Part shown: positions 33,166-44,200 of the stretch, piece after piece
Layout: every line of letters begins with the position of its first letter
How positions within the stretch are numbered: position 1 is the stretch's first letter
From: Pycnopodia helianthoides
Taxonomy: Eukaryota > Echinodermata > Asteroidea > Forcipulatida > Asteriidae
Direction of reading: 5' to 3'
NCBI GenBank assembly: GCA_032158295.1
Contig: CM063246.1
Span: forward strand, 22,520,135-22,584,134
DNA length: 64,000 nucleotides
Position numbers and translations under genes: made by a program
Notes under the pieces: model-generated
The model's input: only the letters and a program-made list of their open reading frames with translations
Database searches by the model: none
Told to the model about the DNA's origin: nothing

Positions 33166-33897
33166 GATGATAAAAGGAAAATAACAATAACATTAGAATA
33201 AAAATTACTGACTAAGGCCATGTCCGTCTGCTGCATGATAACATGGCTATCGATCAAGCCACAGGGGGGAGCCAGAGCTGCTCATTTGGGCTAAAGCCTC
33301 GTTCACAATGGACTTTTGTGGGGTAAACTAACCGATCAAATGGGCAGCTTGACCGAGTGCAATGGGTAAGCTTTTAGCCGGCCACCTTCTGCCCAGGTAA
33401 GCTAATTAACCCGGTCAAATTAACCTAGCCAAAAAAAGTCCAGTGAGGAAATTTTGAAAAGGAGAACAGCGCCCCCAGTTATTAGATCTAGGGAATAATA
33501 ATAATAATAATAATTATTAAGACATTTGTAAAGCTCCTAATGCAAAAGCCTCTAAGCGCATAAAGAGAACAATAACATATACAATAAGTGAAAGAAACAT
33601 TACAAGTAAGCAGATTACAAATAAGCACTTTCAAACAAATGAGTTTTTAACAGAGACTTAAAACAATGCAAAGAACTAGCCTGGCGACTATGCACAGGAA
33701 GACTATTCCAAAGAAATGGAGCAGCGTAAGAAAATGTCGGATGATAAAAGGAAAATAACAATAACATTAGAATAAAAATGACTGACTAATTAATGCCATG
33801 TCTGTCTGCTGAATTTGTTGCGGCTGCATGATAACATGGCTATCGATCAAGCCACAGGGGGAGCCAGAGCTGCTCATTTGGGCTAAAGCCTTGTTCG
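33166..33897. repeat. ~150-bp direct repeat bracketing a LINE tail
   Basis: The block from GATGATAAAAGGAAAATAAC to GCTCATTTGGGCTAAAGCC occurs at 33,166-33,311 and again at 33,737-33,897, with the second copy holding ~17 extra bases (GAATTTGTTGCGGC). The distance is ~571 bp. Confidence 0.85.
33494..33738 (-). mobile_element. 3' tail of a jockey/CR1-like non-LTR retrotransposon
   Basis: On the minus strand TFSYAAPFLWNSLPVHSR and LHCFKSLLKTHLFESAYL match the end of the element at 1,098. The 3' end is (ATT)n at 33,494-33,514. Everything upstream of the last ~60 codons is missing. Confidence 0.8.
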
Positions 33898-33962
33898 CCT
33901 TGATCTTTGACCATAACAAAAAAAAATTTTTTTTAAAGAAACTACTGAGCCAACCTGAATGC

Positions 33963-34426
33963 CCTTGAAGACCTCAAATGAGGCACCTGTTTTGGACAAA
34001 CATAACTGCGGTCCTTTGTCAGCACACGCCAACAATTTTTTTCCCCTAGGTTAAAAGGGTTCGTTTTGCATGTTTTTATCAATTTCTTTATCTAAGTGTG
34101 TTGTTTACATGTCCAGGTATTGCCTGATTAACCTTAAACTTATTTGTTTGCTTAATTAATTAATTTTCATAATTTGGTTCATCATCCATTGACAACTGAC
34201 AGACAATTTTGACAGACCGATTTGGTACACAAAAGATGCTGGCCAAGTTTTGTCCAGCCCTTTCTGACTATATTGATCGACACCCCCTCTAGGATGAGCG
34301 GCATGGTCCAGCTTGGGATCTTATGGTATATGGACCGACCAGACAGTGTGTGCAATGTGGTTAAGACAATGGAAATATTAAATACGTCTGCATGTGCTGA
34401 CAACGTGTCTCGTTTGGGGGTTTTAA
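33963..34426. mobile_element. ~450-bp MITE-like repeat (copy 1)
   Basis: It is collinear with 55,207-55,636: GTTTACATGTCCAGGTATTG, TTTGGTTCATCATCCATTGA, GACACCCCCTCTAGGA and GGTTAAGACAATGGAAATAT occur in the same order in both. The right end TCTCGTTTGGGGGTTTT pairs with the left end of the other copy (AAAACCCCCAAACGCGG). Confidence 0.75.
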
Positions 34427-34464
34427 ATTGTGAAAAAAAACATGCCACACTAGTATAACTTGGT

Positions 34465-34590
34465 GGCAAGTACCACTAGTACTAGATAGTACCATGGAGG
34501 TAGTTTCCTTCCTACCTCCATTCCTATACCTCCATGCTCCAGACCATTGGTACTAGTTACTACTACTAGGTACATGTAGTACTTACCTTC
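34465..34590. repeat. Inverted-repeat cluster of GGAGGTA and AGTACTAG words
   Basis: GGAGGTAGTTTCCTTCCTACCTCC can fold on itself. AAGTACCACTAGTACTAG pairs with CTAGTTACTACTACTAGG and GTAGTACTT. Confidence 0.5.
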
Positions 34591-34675
34591 ATCACTACTG
34601 TACCCATCACGGACATGACTTAAGTACGTGTTTCCTGTTCACAGTCGTCCACATTCAATGAACATTAATAAATTA

Positions 34676-34770
34676 ATTTGCCTGTAGATTTTTTTCACAG
34701 AGCTCGGGAAAGTACTGAGTATACAGTGCTTCCTATTACACATCGGTGTGAGAGTAAAACCAAATAAAAA
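34676..34770 (+). mobile_element. SINE family 2, 3' part
   Basis: GCCTGTAGATTTTTTTCACA, GCTCGGGAAAGTACTGAGTA and CACATCGGTGTGA are family 2 words. The tRNA-like head is missing. Confidence 0.6.
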
Positions 34771-34918
34771 ACATTAATGAACTCCTCTTGATGTTTCCCA
34801 ACACGTCATGTTTGTTTATCATTTTAACAACAATTCCTATTGAAGCACCCTCAGCCTCTAAGGGAACATTAACCTCCCCCCCAAGAAAGCACAACAAAAA
34901 GCATAAATCATTTCTTAC

Positions 34919-35030
34919 CGAGGGTGTATAAATGATGGTTCTTGTTCTGGTTCTGGTGAGCCAATTCTTAGTTCATGTACCGTACGTAACGTACGCGTTT
35001 GTTCGTAGCCCCTGGTTTACGATCACTGAG
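34919..35030 (-). other. Candidate alternative 5' exon of IRF-B
   Basis: A good donor (CACCCTCG|GTAAGA) at 34,919 follows an open stretch with a Pro-Glu repeat, SPEPEPEPSFIHP. It ends in phase 2 and so cannot join exon 1 (phase 0) in frame; it could still be untranslated. No acceptor was chosen. The AACCAG repeat alone could explain the open frame. Confidence 0.25.
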
Positions 35031-35289
35031 ACTCCCACCAGATCTAGTGCTCAAAACTGCTCTCTCCTCGCACATCGACGTTTTATCTTCCAGTGTGTGC
35101 ACGCTGAGACGACAACTTATATACCACATTTTTACACGGTACGCATACGAAGAAAAACACCTTAACAATCTACAGGAGAATTATTTCTCATCAGTGTACA
35201 ATCCCGAGATGATAACGAACATGTACTGGAAATACCCACTACACGGCGCCAGTGTGACAGACTTTTCAAACGTGTAGTTGGAACTCGTT

Positions 35290-36690
35290 GAATTAGAAGA
35301 CTACGTACTACACGTTGCAAAGGCTCTACAATGGTGGGGATTCCCCCATTCCGGTTTATTGATTATGTGGTTATTTTAAGAATGATGACAACTGATGTTG
35401 GTTAGTCCCTTGTTTAAAAAAAAAACCCGGTTCCGACAGAAGTGAAAATGAAAATACTTGATAAAGTAAAAAAGGAACAAAAGGGACAAAAAAGGTCCAC
35501 GACAGTAAAAATTAATGAAGGAAAAGGGGAAAAAAAATATACATGCAACTTGCCGTAGACTATTGTCACTACAGACACTTATTAAAGAAACTGCGCATGA
35601 GAGCGGGTTCTAGAATTATGTTTAGCAATTGCGAAATCATGACATCATGGGGAACAAATTTGATTTTGAACTTGTTTCATTTTGCATAGTTTCCTATAAG
35701 TCTGTGTTTTTCTGCTGTTTCTTCTCTCCTTCTGTCGAACATAATGCACTGTGGTGGAAGAGGTCAACCACCCCTCCCCCCTGCTCAGTTGTGTATGCTT
35801 TTCTCAATATTGTGAAGGAGCACATGAGAAAATAAACCAAGTTTTTAAACGTATTATTCATGCTGCTTTTAAACGAGGATACATACAGTTGTCCTAAATG
35901 GAAAGTTGGGGTGGGGTGGGATATGGGGTTGGTTGCGGGGAAGTGGGGGGGGGGGGGGGGGGTTAAAATTTCACAAGAGACGTGAGTCAGACTTTAATTA
36001 AATACACTCTCATGTTTTCCTGTATACGTTTATTTTATTTTGTTAATGTCCAGCATTGTCCTCTGTATAAAATGCTCCATAAATAAAAAAAATCACAAAC
36101 GAAAAGAATTAGACAAAATTACAACAATGTGATGAAGATTTATGAAAAACGGCAAAAATATAGGCATAGCTTCTTGGCGTTAGATATGAAAAACGCACGA
36201 CCGACTCCATCTTTCGCTTTATAACGAGGCAATTATTTACAATTTTTAATTAATACAAGTTATAAAAATGGATGATTGGCATTACACAATTATTTACAAT
36301 ATTTTGGGTCGAAAAATAAACGTCACTTATTCAGTTTTCTTGACCAATGCACACACAAAAATACTTTGAACTCGAAAACTTTTTATAAGAAAAGCTCGAC
36401 CAAGGCACTGTGTTCATAAACTATTATAAGATCAATACAAACGGATGGAATAATAATACCACAAGAGTGGCTTTTTCAACAAGGAAATTTAAACTTTGAA
36501 GAGCGAGAGAGAGGATAATGTATATACACAACTTGTATAAAATGTAACATCTCGTTTACAGGATATTCAGGCACTTTACTGGAATATAAAATCATTTATT
36601 TTGTTACATTTTCCATGTTGGAAAATAATTAATAAATGGACGTGAAGCTTTACAGTTCTGTTTTTATTTTCCAGTACACGCAACAACTTA
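35290..36690. other. Intronic or intergenic DNA, no gene seen
   Basis: AT-rich. A poly(G) run at ~35,946-35,963. I looked here specifically for Trp-cluster DBD exons on the minus strand and found none. Confidence 0.5.
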
Positions 36691-36698
36691 TTTCCACA

Positions 36699-36806
36699 CA
36701 GCGGTGTAACTATGTCCATTGGGGGGGGGGGGGGGGGGGCTATTTTATGTATCAGAACCATTCATGTGTGCATGTTTTCGATCATCCACCCCGGTACGCC
36801 ACTGCA
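36699..36806. mobile_element. Short hAT-like MITE candidate
   Basis: The left end CAGCGGTGTAACTATG pairs imperfectly with the right end CCCCGGTACGCCACTGC. Between them is a 19-bp poly(G) tract (36,721-36,739). CAGTGGCGTA ends are common in hAT MITEs. Confidence 0.5.
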
Positions 36807-37236
36807 TGGTAATTATGTAAATACAACACACTGACTGGTGTCAATTTAATTGTTTCAAATATTGTTTTTACCAAAGTAGGCCCTACGTTGGTTGGCAACA
36901 AAAACAAGAAAACTTGTTGAAGCGATTGGGTCAAACCGAATCTTTTAAGAAAGCGCCACCAACCGACACTTTCAGGAAATGCCAAATTAAACATAGCCTT
37001 TCCCCAGTCGTTATATTACACGCAGAACCGAAATACAGACTGATGGATTCATTTTCTAAAATGATACAATTAAGACATAAAAGAATTTTCTTTTGCTTTG
37101 CCCGATGCATGGTTCTAACTAACGTATAAGACCTTTATCAAGATTCATCGCCAGTTTTGCTATTTTCCTGAAGATGCCGATAACAACTGGAAATACTGAG
37201 CTTTATTTCAAGTGGACATTCTAGATTATTACTTAC

Positions 37237-37341
37237 TGCCTCGTTTTGGTTATTGATTTGAATGGGGGACTTTTGAGACGCTTGGTGGCAGCAGACACCG
37301 GTTAATCCATCGTTCTCGGCAATGTGCGCGTGCTTAAAGAA
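37237..37341 (-). other. Candidate 5' exon of IRF-B
   Basis: A strong donor GAGGCA|GTAAGT at 37,237. The frame that would join exon 1 is open back to a TAG at 37,342-37,344 but has no ATG, so the exon would be untranslated (or internal). It starts ~185-290 bp after the IRF-A poly(A) signal, so the IRF-B promoter would sit almost against the IRF-A 3' end. Confidence 0.4.
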
Positions 37342-37524
37342 CTACGTGATCAATGGAACTTTAGCTGGTATGTCTACTGCCATCTAGCGTTCAAAAGTCT
37401 CCGATTGGATGACGTCTCAATGGCCGCATCATGATAAAGATCCATAGCGTCTACAGATACCCTTCATCCCATTACAAACTACATGTTAGATTCAGTAAGG
37501 AGCTCGGATACAAGTGTTTCTAAA

Positions 37525-37530
37525 TTTATT
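37525..37530 (-). terminator. Candidate poly(A) signal of IRF-A (AATAAA)
   Basis: AATAAA on the minus strand 222 nt after the IRF-A stop, a distance much like that in IRF-B. Confidence 0.5.
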
Positions 37531-37751
37531 TACATAGAATAATTATGTACACATACAAAATGAACAAGATGTCATGCATTACGCAGACTCTTCAGAATCA
37601 GGCACTACTAAGTCTGGTGATGAATCTCTGGGCAAAAGTCTGAGCAAGCTCCTAATCTGCTTGTTCAAAATCTTCTCTGTTTTTTTTTCGTTGGTGCATC
37701 TTTTGAAGCCTGCTACAGGCTCAATGTCTTTAATTTGTGTCTGGTGCAAGT

Positions 37752-38223
37752 CTAAACCATTGCAGACATTGGCGCCATACGACAGCTTTGTGAAATGTCA
37801 TTCCATGTAGTGACACCGCCGAGAGGGGATGCACAGTCTGCTGGCCCCGGCCCGGAGATTTGCAACAGGCCGCTGTGGATGCTGAGAGGCAGGGAGTGCA
37901 CCTCCGGGCTGATGGTGCGAAGTTCCTCGGACGCCCTCAACGGCGTGACGACGATGGAGATAAGACAAGCGTGGAGGGGCATGTCGGGCGAGCTCCATTT
38001 CTGAGCCACGGTGAAGTACACCTTGGGGAACATGGGGGGTGCGTCTTCGCCGAGGTAGTACCGCCGGAGCTGACCACGAAACTGGTCCAAGTCGAACACC
38101 TTGATTTCCTCGTCCCTCTCGAGCTTGGTTGGTTTCTCGTTGGCGTTGAGGGTGCACCAGAATACAACGCTACGACATCGTCGCGTGACGTAGATGTTGC
38201 CGTTGCGACACTCGATGCTCATC
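37752..38223 (-). CDS. IRF-A exon 11: second half of IAD and C-terminus
   Basis: Acceptor TTCGGATACAG|G. It reads MSIECRNGNIYVTRRCRSVV after the split Gly, then KLERDEEIKVFDLDQF, FPKVYFTVAQKW and LISIVVTP, the core strands and helices of the IAD. The tail carries SPEVHSLPLSIHSGLLQISG, Ser-rich with an L-x-I-S step at residues 614-617. The stop is at 37,752-37,754. Confidence 0.9.
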
Positions 38224-41200
38224 CTGTATCCGAATTAAAAAAACGATTCTCATTTATAAGCTGTTTCGAAATGTAACAGTGCACTGTAAAATACTTACCC
38301 TAATGCTAGTTTCAAAGTGTGGTGTCTTGGAAGTCCAAAGTTATTATGAGGATTGTGTCAGACAGTGGCAGACTGCCACCAGGGCCCAATTTCATAGAGC
38401 TGCTTAAGCACAAAAAAGTAGCTAACCACAACAAAGTTATGCTATGCAGAATAAGGTAACCAGCCAAAATACCATTTCACATGTACCATTTGTGACTTGT
38501 ATCCTGCTCTTTTTTTGTTTGTCTTATAGTAGGAAACTGTTGAGCAATATTTCTGCTTAAGTGGCTCATTGAAATTTGGCCCAGGCACTAATGAGCAAGT
38601 TATGACATGTTCAAATACGGTAGTGGCTATGGCTACGCTTTACTCAGCTGTTCTCAAACATTTCTGAGCTAGCCACAGCTTTAGGTAAAAACAAAGCCAC
38701 TAACTGCAAAGAATGCATTGAAACAAGAGTTGCTACTTCAAGATGTTGATATAAATATGAAGCATACACTTTGTGAGGTGCAAACTGCATCAATGGGGCC
38801 TCACTGTAAAAGACTCAAAAATCACAACTTACCCTCTCTCAAAACACCTCAGTACCTCAGCGGTGAGGCTTATCTGTTTCTCGGTCATCCCTGGCTGGGC
38901 GGGGACCGCCCCAATATCCGGCAGATGAATGGCCTCCATTCCTCGCTGCATCCCTTCCTCCCATGGTTGGTTGAAGAACAACACGCACCCAGCTGGGTTC
39001 TCCACGCACTGGTACCCGGCATCCGTGGACTGGTAGGAGATTTGAATTGACATGACATGCTCTAAGATAAATAAAAAAATTAAAAAGAAGGTTAGAACAA
39101 ACTATCAGATTTTCTGTCAACCTTTAGGTTTAGGCTCTGGTTTAGACCAAGCATAACTGCATGGCATAGTCGGCTTTTTGTTTTCTGTTAACTTCACAAT
39201 AGGAACAAAAAAAGTGACGTTCATCCTGACCTTGGTCTAGACTGGAGCTAGGCATGTGAACAGAAAGGACGGCGTGCCCTTTGGCATGCTTATACATACT
39301 GACAATTTTTGTAGACAACTCAGATTTGTCAGTTTTCAGGTCGTTCAATGACCAAGAGCATAGGCTTTTAACAATTCTATAGACCTTAATCATGGGTGCG
39401 GCCATCTTGATTTTCTCAAAATCAATTTAACCAACACGAGGCTGGAAGGAGAAATAGACTGGTTCCTTTACGTACAATGAATATTAGCATTCATTAATGT
39501 TATTGTACACAGGGAACATTACCAAGATGGCGGCAGCAGGATAGAGGTATATTGTTAGGCACATCAGCTTGGAAACAGTCATAGACAATGTTCACTTCTT
39601 GACATTTCGGTCAGTGACCTATCAAAGCTTTGCAAAACTCTTCAACGCTCGATAAAATGTTATGCCTGGCCCACAACAGACCTTGATTGTACTCGATAGA
39701 TCTGAAAAGGTCTTACTGGTGAAAGTCATAGGCTCTGGCCTGTGAGGGCGTTTACCAAAGCCGTTTCCTATAACAGTCCCCGGATGTCCTTCTGAGATTA
39801 AAGCATGCCAAGTTGTTTCGTCACTATTATTAACGTCACAGGTGTATCGATAGCTTTCCGCAGTTTGTAGCCCATTTAGCTACATAGGGGGTTTAATATT
39901 AGTGCAGGTAATCAGTTATATTGTCCTGAAATTTGTCCCGAGTTTGTAGAACAAATTAAGTTGAAGTGGCGCCCCTCGATTTGGCCTCGGCCCGAATGCA
40001 TCTGGTGTTATTTATTGCCATCCCCTACGTAAGCATTGTTTGAATGACGGCATTCCTATAACCTTATTGGGGGCGCCAAATCGGTTATGCACTTTTTACA
40101 TGCTGAAAGTCACGACGAGAGAACTGAATATGGCACCGGTGTGGTTATCAACGAGGTGTATATAAAAAGATCACTCCCTACAAATGGAGATCGGGCCAAG
40201 TATAAATAGAGCATCTTGCGGTCATGAGTCCTGGACAAAATAAATTGAATTTCAAAAGGGAATATCGTCATCGCGAAAAGTTGCTAAATTTCCTCTATAC
40301 TTACCAGCTGGTAGAGTCGGCTCAGACGTACTGTGCATGCGCTTGGGGTTGGCTGATGATGAATATTCATGATGCTGGGCCGGCTGGAGCTGGTGATTGG
40401 TGTCATCCATGGAGACGGACTCCATTGCCATGGTGACCGCACAGGTGGTTGGGAAGGAATGCGAGGAGTCGGACAGGGAACTTTCGTAGCTTGGTGGCGG
40501 ATTGGACTTGCTCGTGGTGGCGCACGTTGTGTAGCCCGATGACGTCACGGCTGGCATGGCAACCAGGTCATGGTAGTTGACGTGCCTTGGATCGTTATTA
40601 TTGACCAATGTATCTGTCACTATTTAGAGAATGGAGGAAGGATATAACACGTTGAGAAGTCGGTAACAGCTTGAGCATATTTTTGGAAGGTCAGAAACTA
40701 AAAATAGCAAAAGATACGGAAAAAAGTCCCTTCAAAATTCCATGGCTATGTGGTACCTGGCAGATACAATCAAACTTTGAAAAGAATCTACATAAGGCCG
40801 GCAAATATCGTCACAAGTAGGGCCTACATTGCAGTCAATGTTAGGATACATTTCTACTGATATCAAAGGAAACTGAACAGTAATAATGGTAACAACCATG
40901 CACAGTTGACTGAGTGTTTCCTTTTATACCGAAGAAAACAACTATTAGAACTTCATTCCAATGTTTGGGATGTCATCTTCCCTTCAACCTGTTAAGTTTA
41001 CTCTCTTTTCAAAATCATTTAAATCATTAACATGAAATCGTAATATTAAATCATAATAATTAATCTGCTCAGCATGCTCTACACTTCGCTCAATTTATTT
41101 CCAACATACAATACAGCCATAATAAGAAAGGGGGAAATCCGTACTTCCGACATTGTCCAGTTTATTGACCCTTCCGTGCTCCATACCCCCAATGCTGCCG

Positions 41201-44200
41201 CCCTCCTGACCGTACACGTGACCGCTGCCTGGAGGATAGTGGGCGTGGCTTGTCGGATGGTGGCCGTGGTTGCCATCGATGTCTCGCGTAATGACGTCAG
41301 TGATCATGTCGAGGTCGGCTGCTGTGTTGCTTGGGTAACCTGCAACAAGGATAACCATTGTTTCAACTCTCATCATGGCCTTATTGCTCTCTTTAAGAAA
41401 CTCTACTTCATTTTGCTCTTGCAAAAAACGGCAGTTTGTCCTTTCTGATATTTGCACTGAGTTTACAAAAGTACATCCATCAATTTTAGACATTTTCCAT
41501 GTTTATCTTATTAAAGAGTGGACACTAAAGAAATGAATTCAATTCAATATGGCTGTCATTCAACATAAATGTCATTCAAACAAAATTTAAAATTTTAATA
41601 AATAAATACAAAACAAGCTAAAATTATAGGTCACAGAGGTTTCTGCATCATACACAAAGTACAACTCTGCACTTATCGTATTAGGCATTATAATCATTGC
41701 CCAGTACTTGCTGCTTCTAGATTTACCATACAAAAAACGACTCGTGTATATTGCTCAAATTGTTTCAGAAGAATACTATTTTCCCAGACCAGACCCAAAT
41801 TAAACAATATTGTATGACGAAGTCTTTTCTATTAATATACCTAGAGATAAATCGAAAATATCTTGTTGTGCGTGTTGGTGACCTTTGAGTATAACTAAAC
41901 GTTTCTGTGTAATTCCTGTATCAAATGAGTTTATTGACTTACAGTTGGTGTATGCCTGCTGGTACCCATAATCAACACCGGCACGACCCTGTAAGAAAAC
42001 GGAAGAAAATAATCATGTACTACATGCTTGTAAATATTTCCAGATTTCCTTTGTAACCTTTCTGATGGTGAACTCTACACAGATGGTTTGTTAGGAGACG
42101 TCAAAAGTGGAGTCTGACACTAGCTAAAGAGGGCAGTGTGTTGGCGCTAAATGGGTAAAGGCTGTCACTGTCAGCGAATTAATTTAGAAGTTATCGCTCT
42201 AACTACGAGGCAAGTGGGAAGGTAAAGTGCTCCCACGTTAGCGATACACCGCTGTCCACATTATCACTTTATTATGAAGCTTTATTGGCATTCGTTAAAA
42301 AGATAAACAGTTTATGTGAATTATCTTTGATTGTTCTTTAATTCTTGCTCACTATGTTTGGAGACCAGCTCAAAAAGTTATTAATCCCGTATTGATATGT
42401 TTTTTATAGTGACCGTTTGTACAATAGTATTGAATTGTGCATTCTGCAATAAATTATGGAAATGTATGTTGAGAAGAATTGATTTGAATCTAATAGAATC
42501 GGAATCTAACATTTTGTGGTCAAGAAAAGCTATACTAAAGACAGCTCAATAAAACGACGGTGGCTTCAATAGTCGATAATGGTTAATATATTGATTACGT
42601 AGAAGGTTGACTTACCGTATCGTACCAGTGATGGCTCTGCTGTTGGTAACCCGAATGATTTTGTCGATCGTATGCATCGGCGGCTGAAATTAATCATTGA
42701 ATTAAAAAGAATGAATTCACTGTCTATGATGTCATCAATGGAATAGAGATGCAATTGTTCTAATAACAACTTGACATAACTGTTAACATTTACAAGGTGC
42801 TATTATGCCATCAAGATCATCGCACATAACAACAATTAACATGGTGATGTGAGTCGTAATAATACGAAATAAAGAACTAACAGATTCCCTAATGACAGGA
42901 GGAAGATTGTTCCAAATCGTTGGTCCAGCTACACTGATTTTTTTTTGCATTCGGGACTTTGTTTGCACGGGGAACATTCAAGTGGGTGATGTCAACTGTG
43001 GACCGAAAACGTGGACATTTCTATATCATACATTATATTCCCGAAGATGAGACGGACATTGTTGATGGTGGAAGACGGTTAAAGGAACATTACAGAATTG
43101 GTAAGAACAAAACTTGTAAAATATACTTTTTGATCACAGATTTACATAAAACTTACACGGTCTAATGATGATGATAGTAGAAAAAATCCCTTGAAATATT
43201 TCTGTCTGAAATGCCATATTTGGTGAGAAATTAATAAACTAATTTTCCGATTGGAGTTTATCGCTCAGTGAGCGTTTTATTCACTTGTTGAATCTATATG
43301 ATTTCATGCAAATGTGTAATCGGTTTTTCACTATTTTCTCGTGACCCAGATGGCCGATCGATCTCAAACTTCTACAGGTTTGTCAGTTTATGTATATGGT
43401 GGATTACATTAAGTGTTTACACTGCCAGCAACTGTTTTGTTAGCAAAAACCAATTCTGTAATGTTCCTTAAAAGCAAGGTTTTGGGTCAATAAATATGAC
43501 GCTCCGTGCCCAAACCAGACACTGCCTGCAAAAACTGGGTTTATTTTGCTAAGGGCTTTCGAACAACTTGAGGCCCGTTAGGTAAGTATTTCTCAACATG
43601 TAAAATCTTTAAGAAATCACACTATCAAGGCTGATGTTTTGGTTGTCCTAAATTTGAATACCAATTCACTTCTGACGAGTGCTTGATTTTGACGCGGGGC
43701 GTCACAATTTGTTTTACTGTGGATTTCAACTTACTGTAATAAGTCCCAGGTCGCATGTCATATGGGCTGTACCGATCGGAGTAACTGCTCATGGAATGTC
43801 CACTCTGCAAAAGTTAAGAAAAATTGTCATTAAACAAAATTAGTACCCAGACCATCGAAGAGTATTAGAAATATACTAGCTGCTGACTCTCTGCCCATCA
43901 CCAACTCACCGCCCACTCCAACAACCACTCCCCCATCCCCACCTCCACCCCAACCTCCACACACCCCAAACAGACTTAATTGCTCTATAATTAAAACTTG
44001 CCTTCCAATGAGGCATTAGTTGCCAGCTAGATTTTAATTGGGAGCCTCAGCTCTCATGGTTTTTAAGTGTGGCCAGTGGCCACATGACGTAGCCAGTGAC
44101 TACCCCTATGTGGCCAGTGGCCAGACTGTCTAAACGGGTCCCCATAAGTTAGTCTCCTCTCAAGACTTACCCTGTGGTGTGAGTCTTGCTGGCCGTACGT

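Noticed and set aside
37795..38276. Several plus- and minus-strand open frames over the IRF-A last exon
   Set aside because: Shadows of the GC-rich IAD exon; only the frame with NIYVTRRC matches a family.
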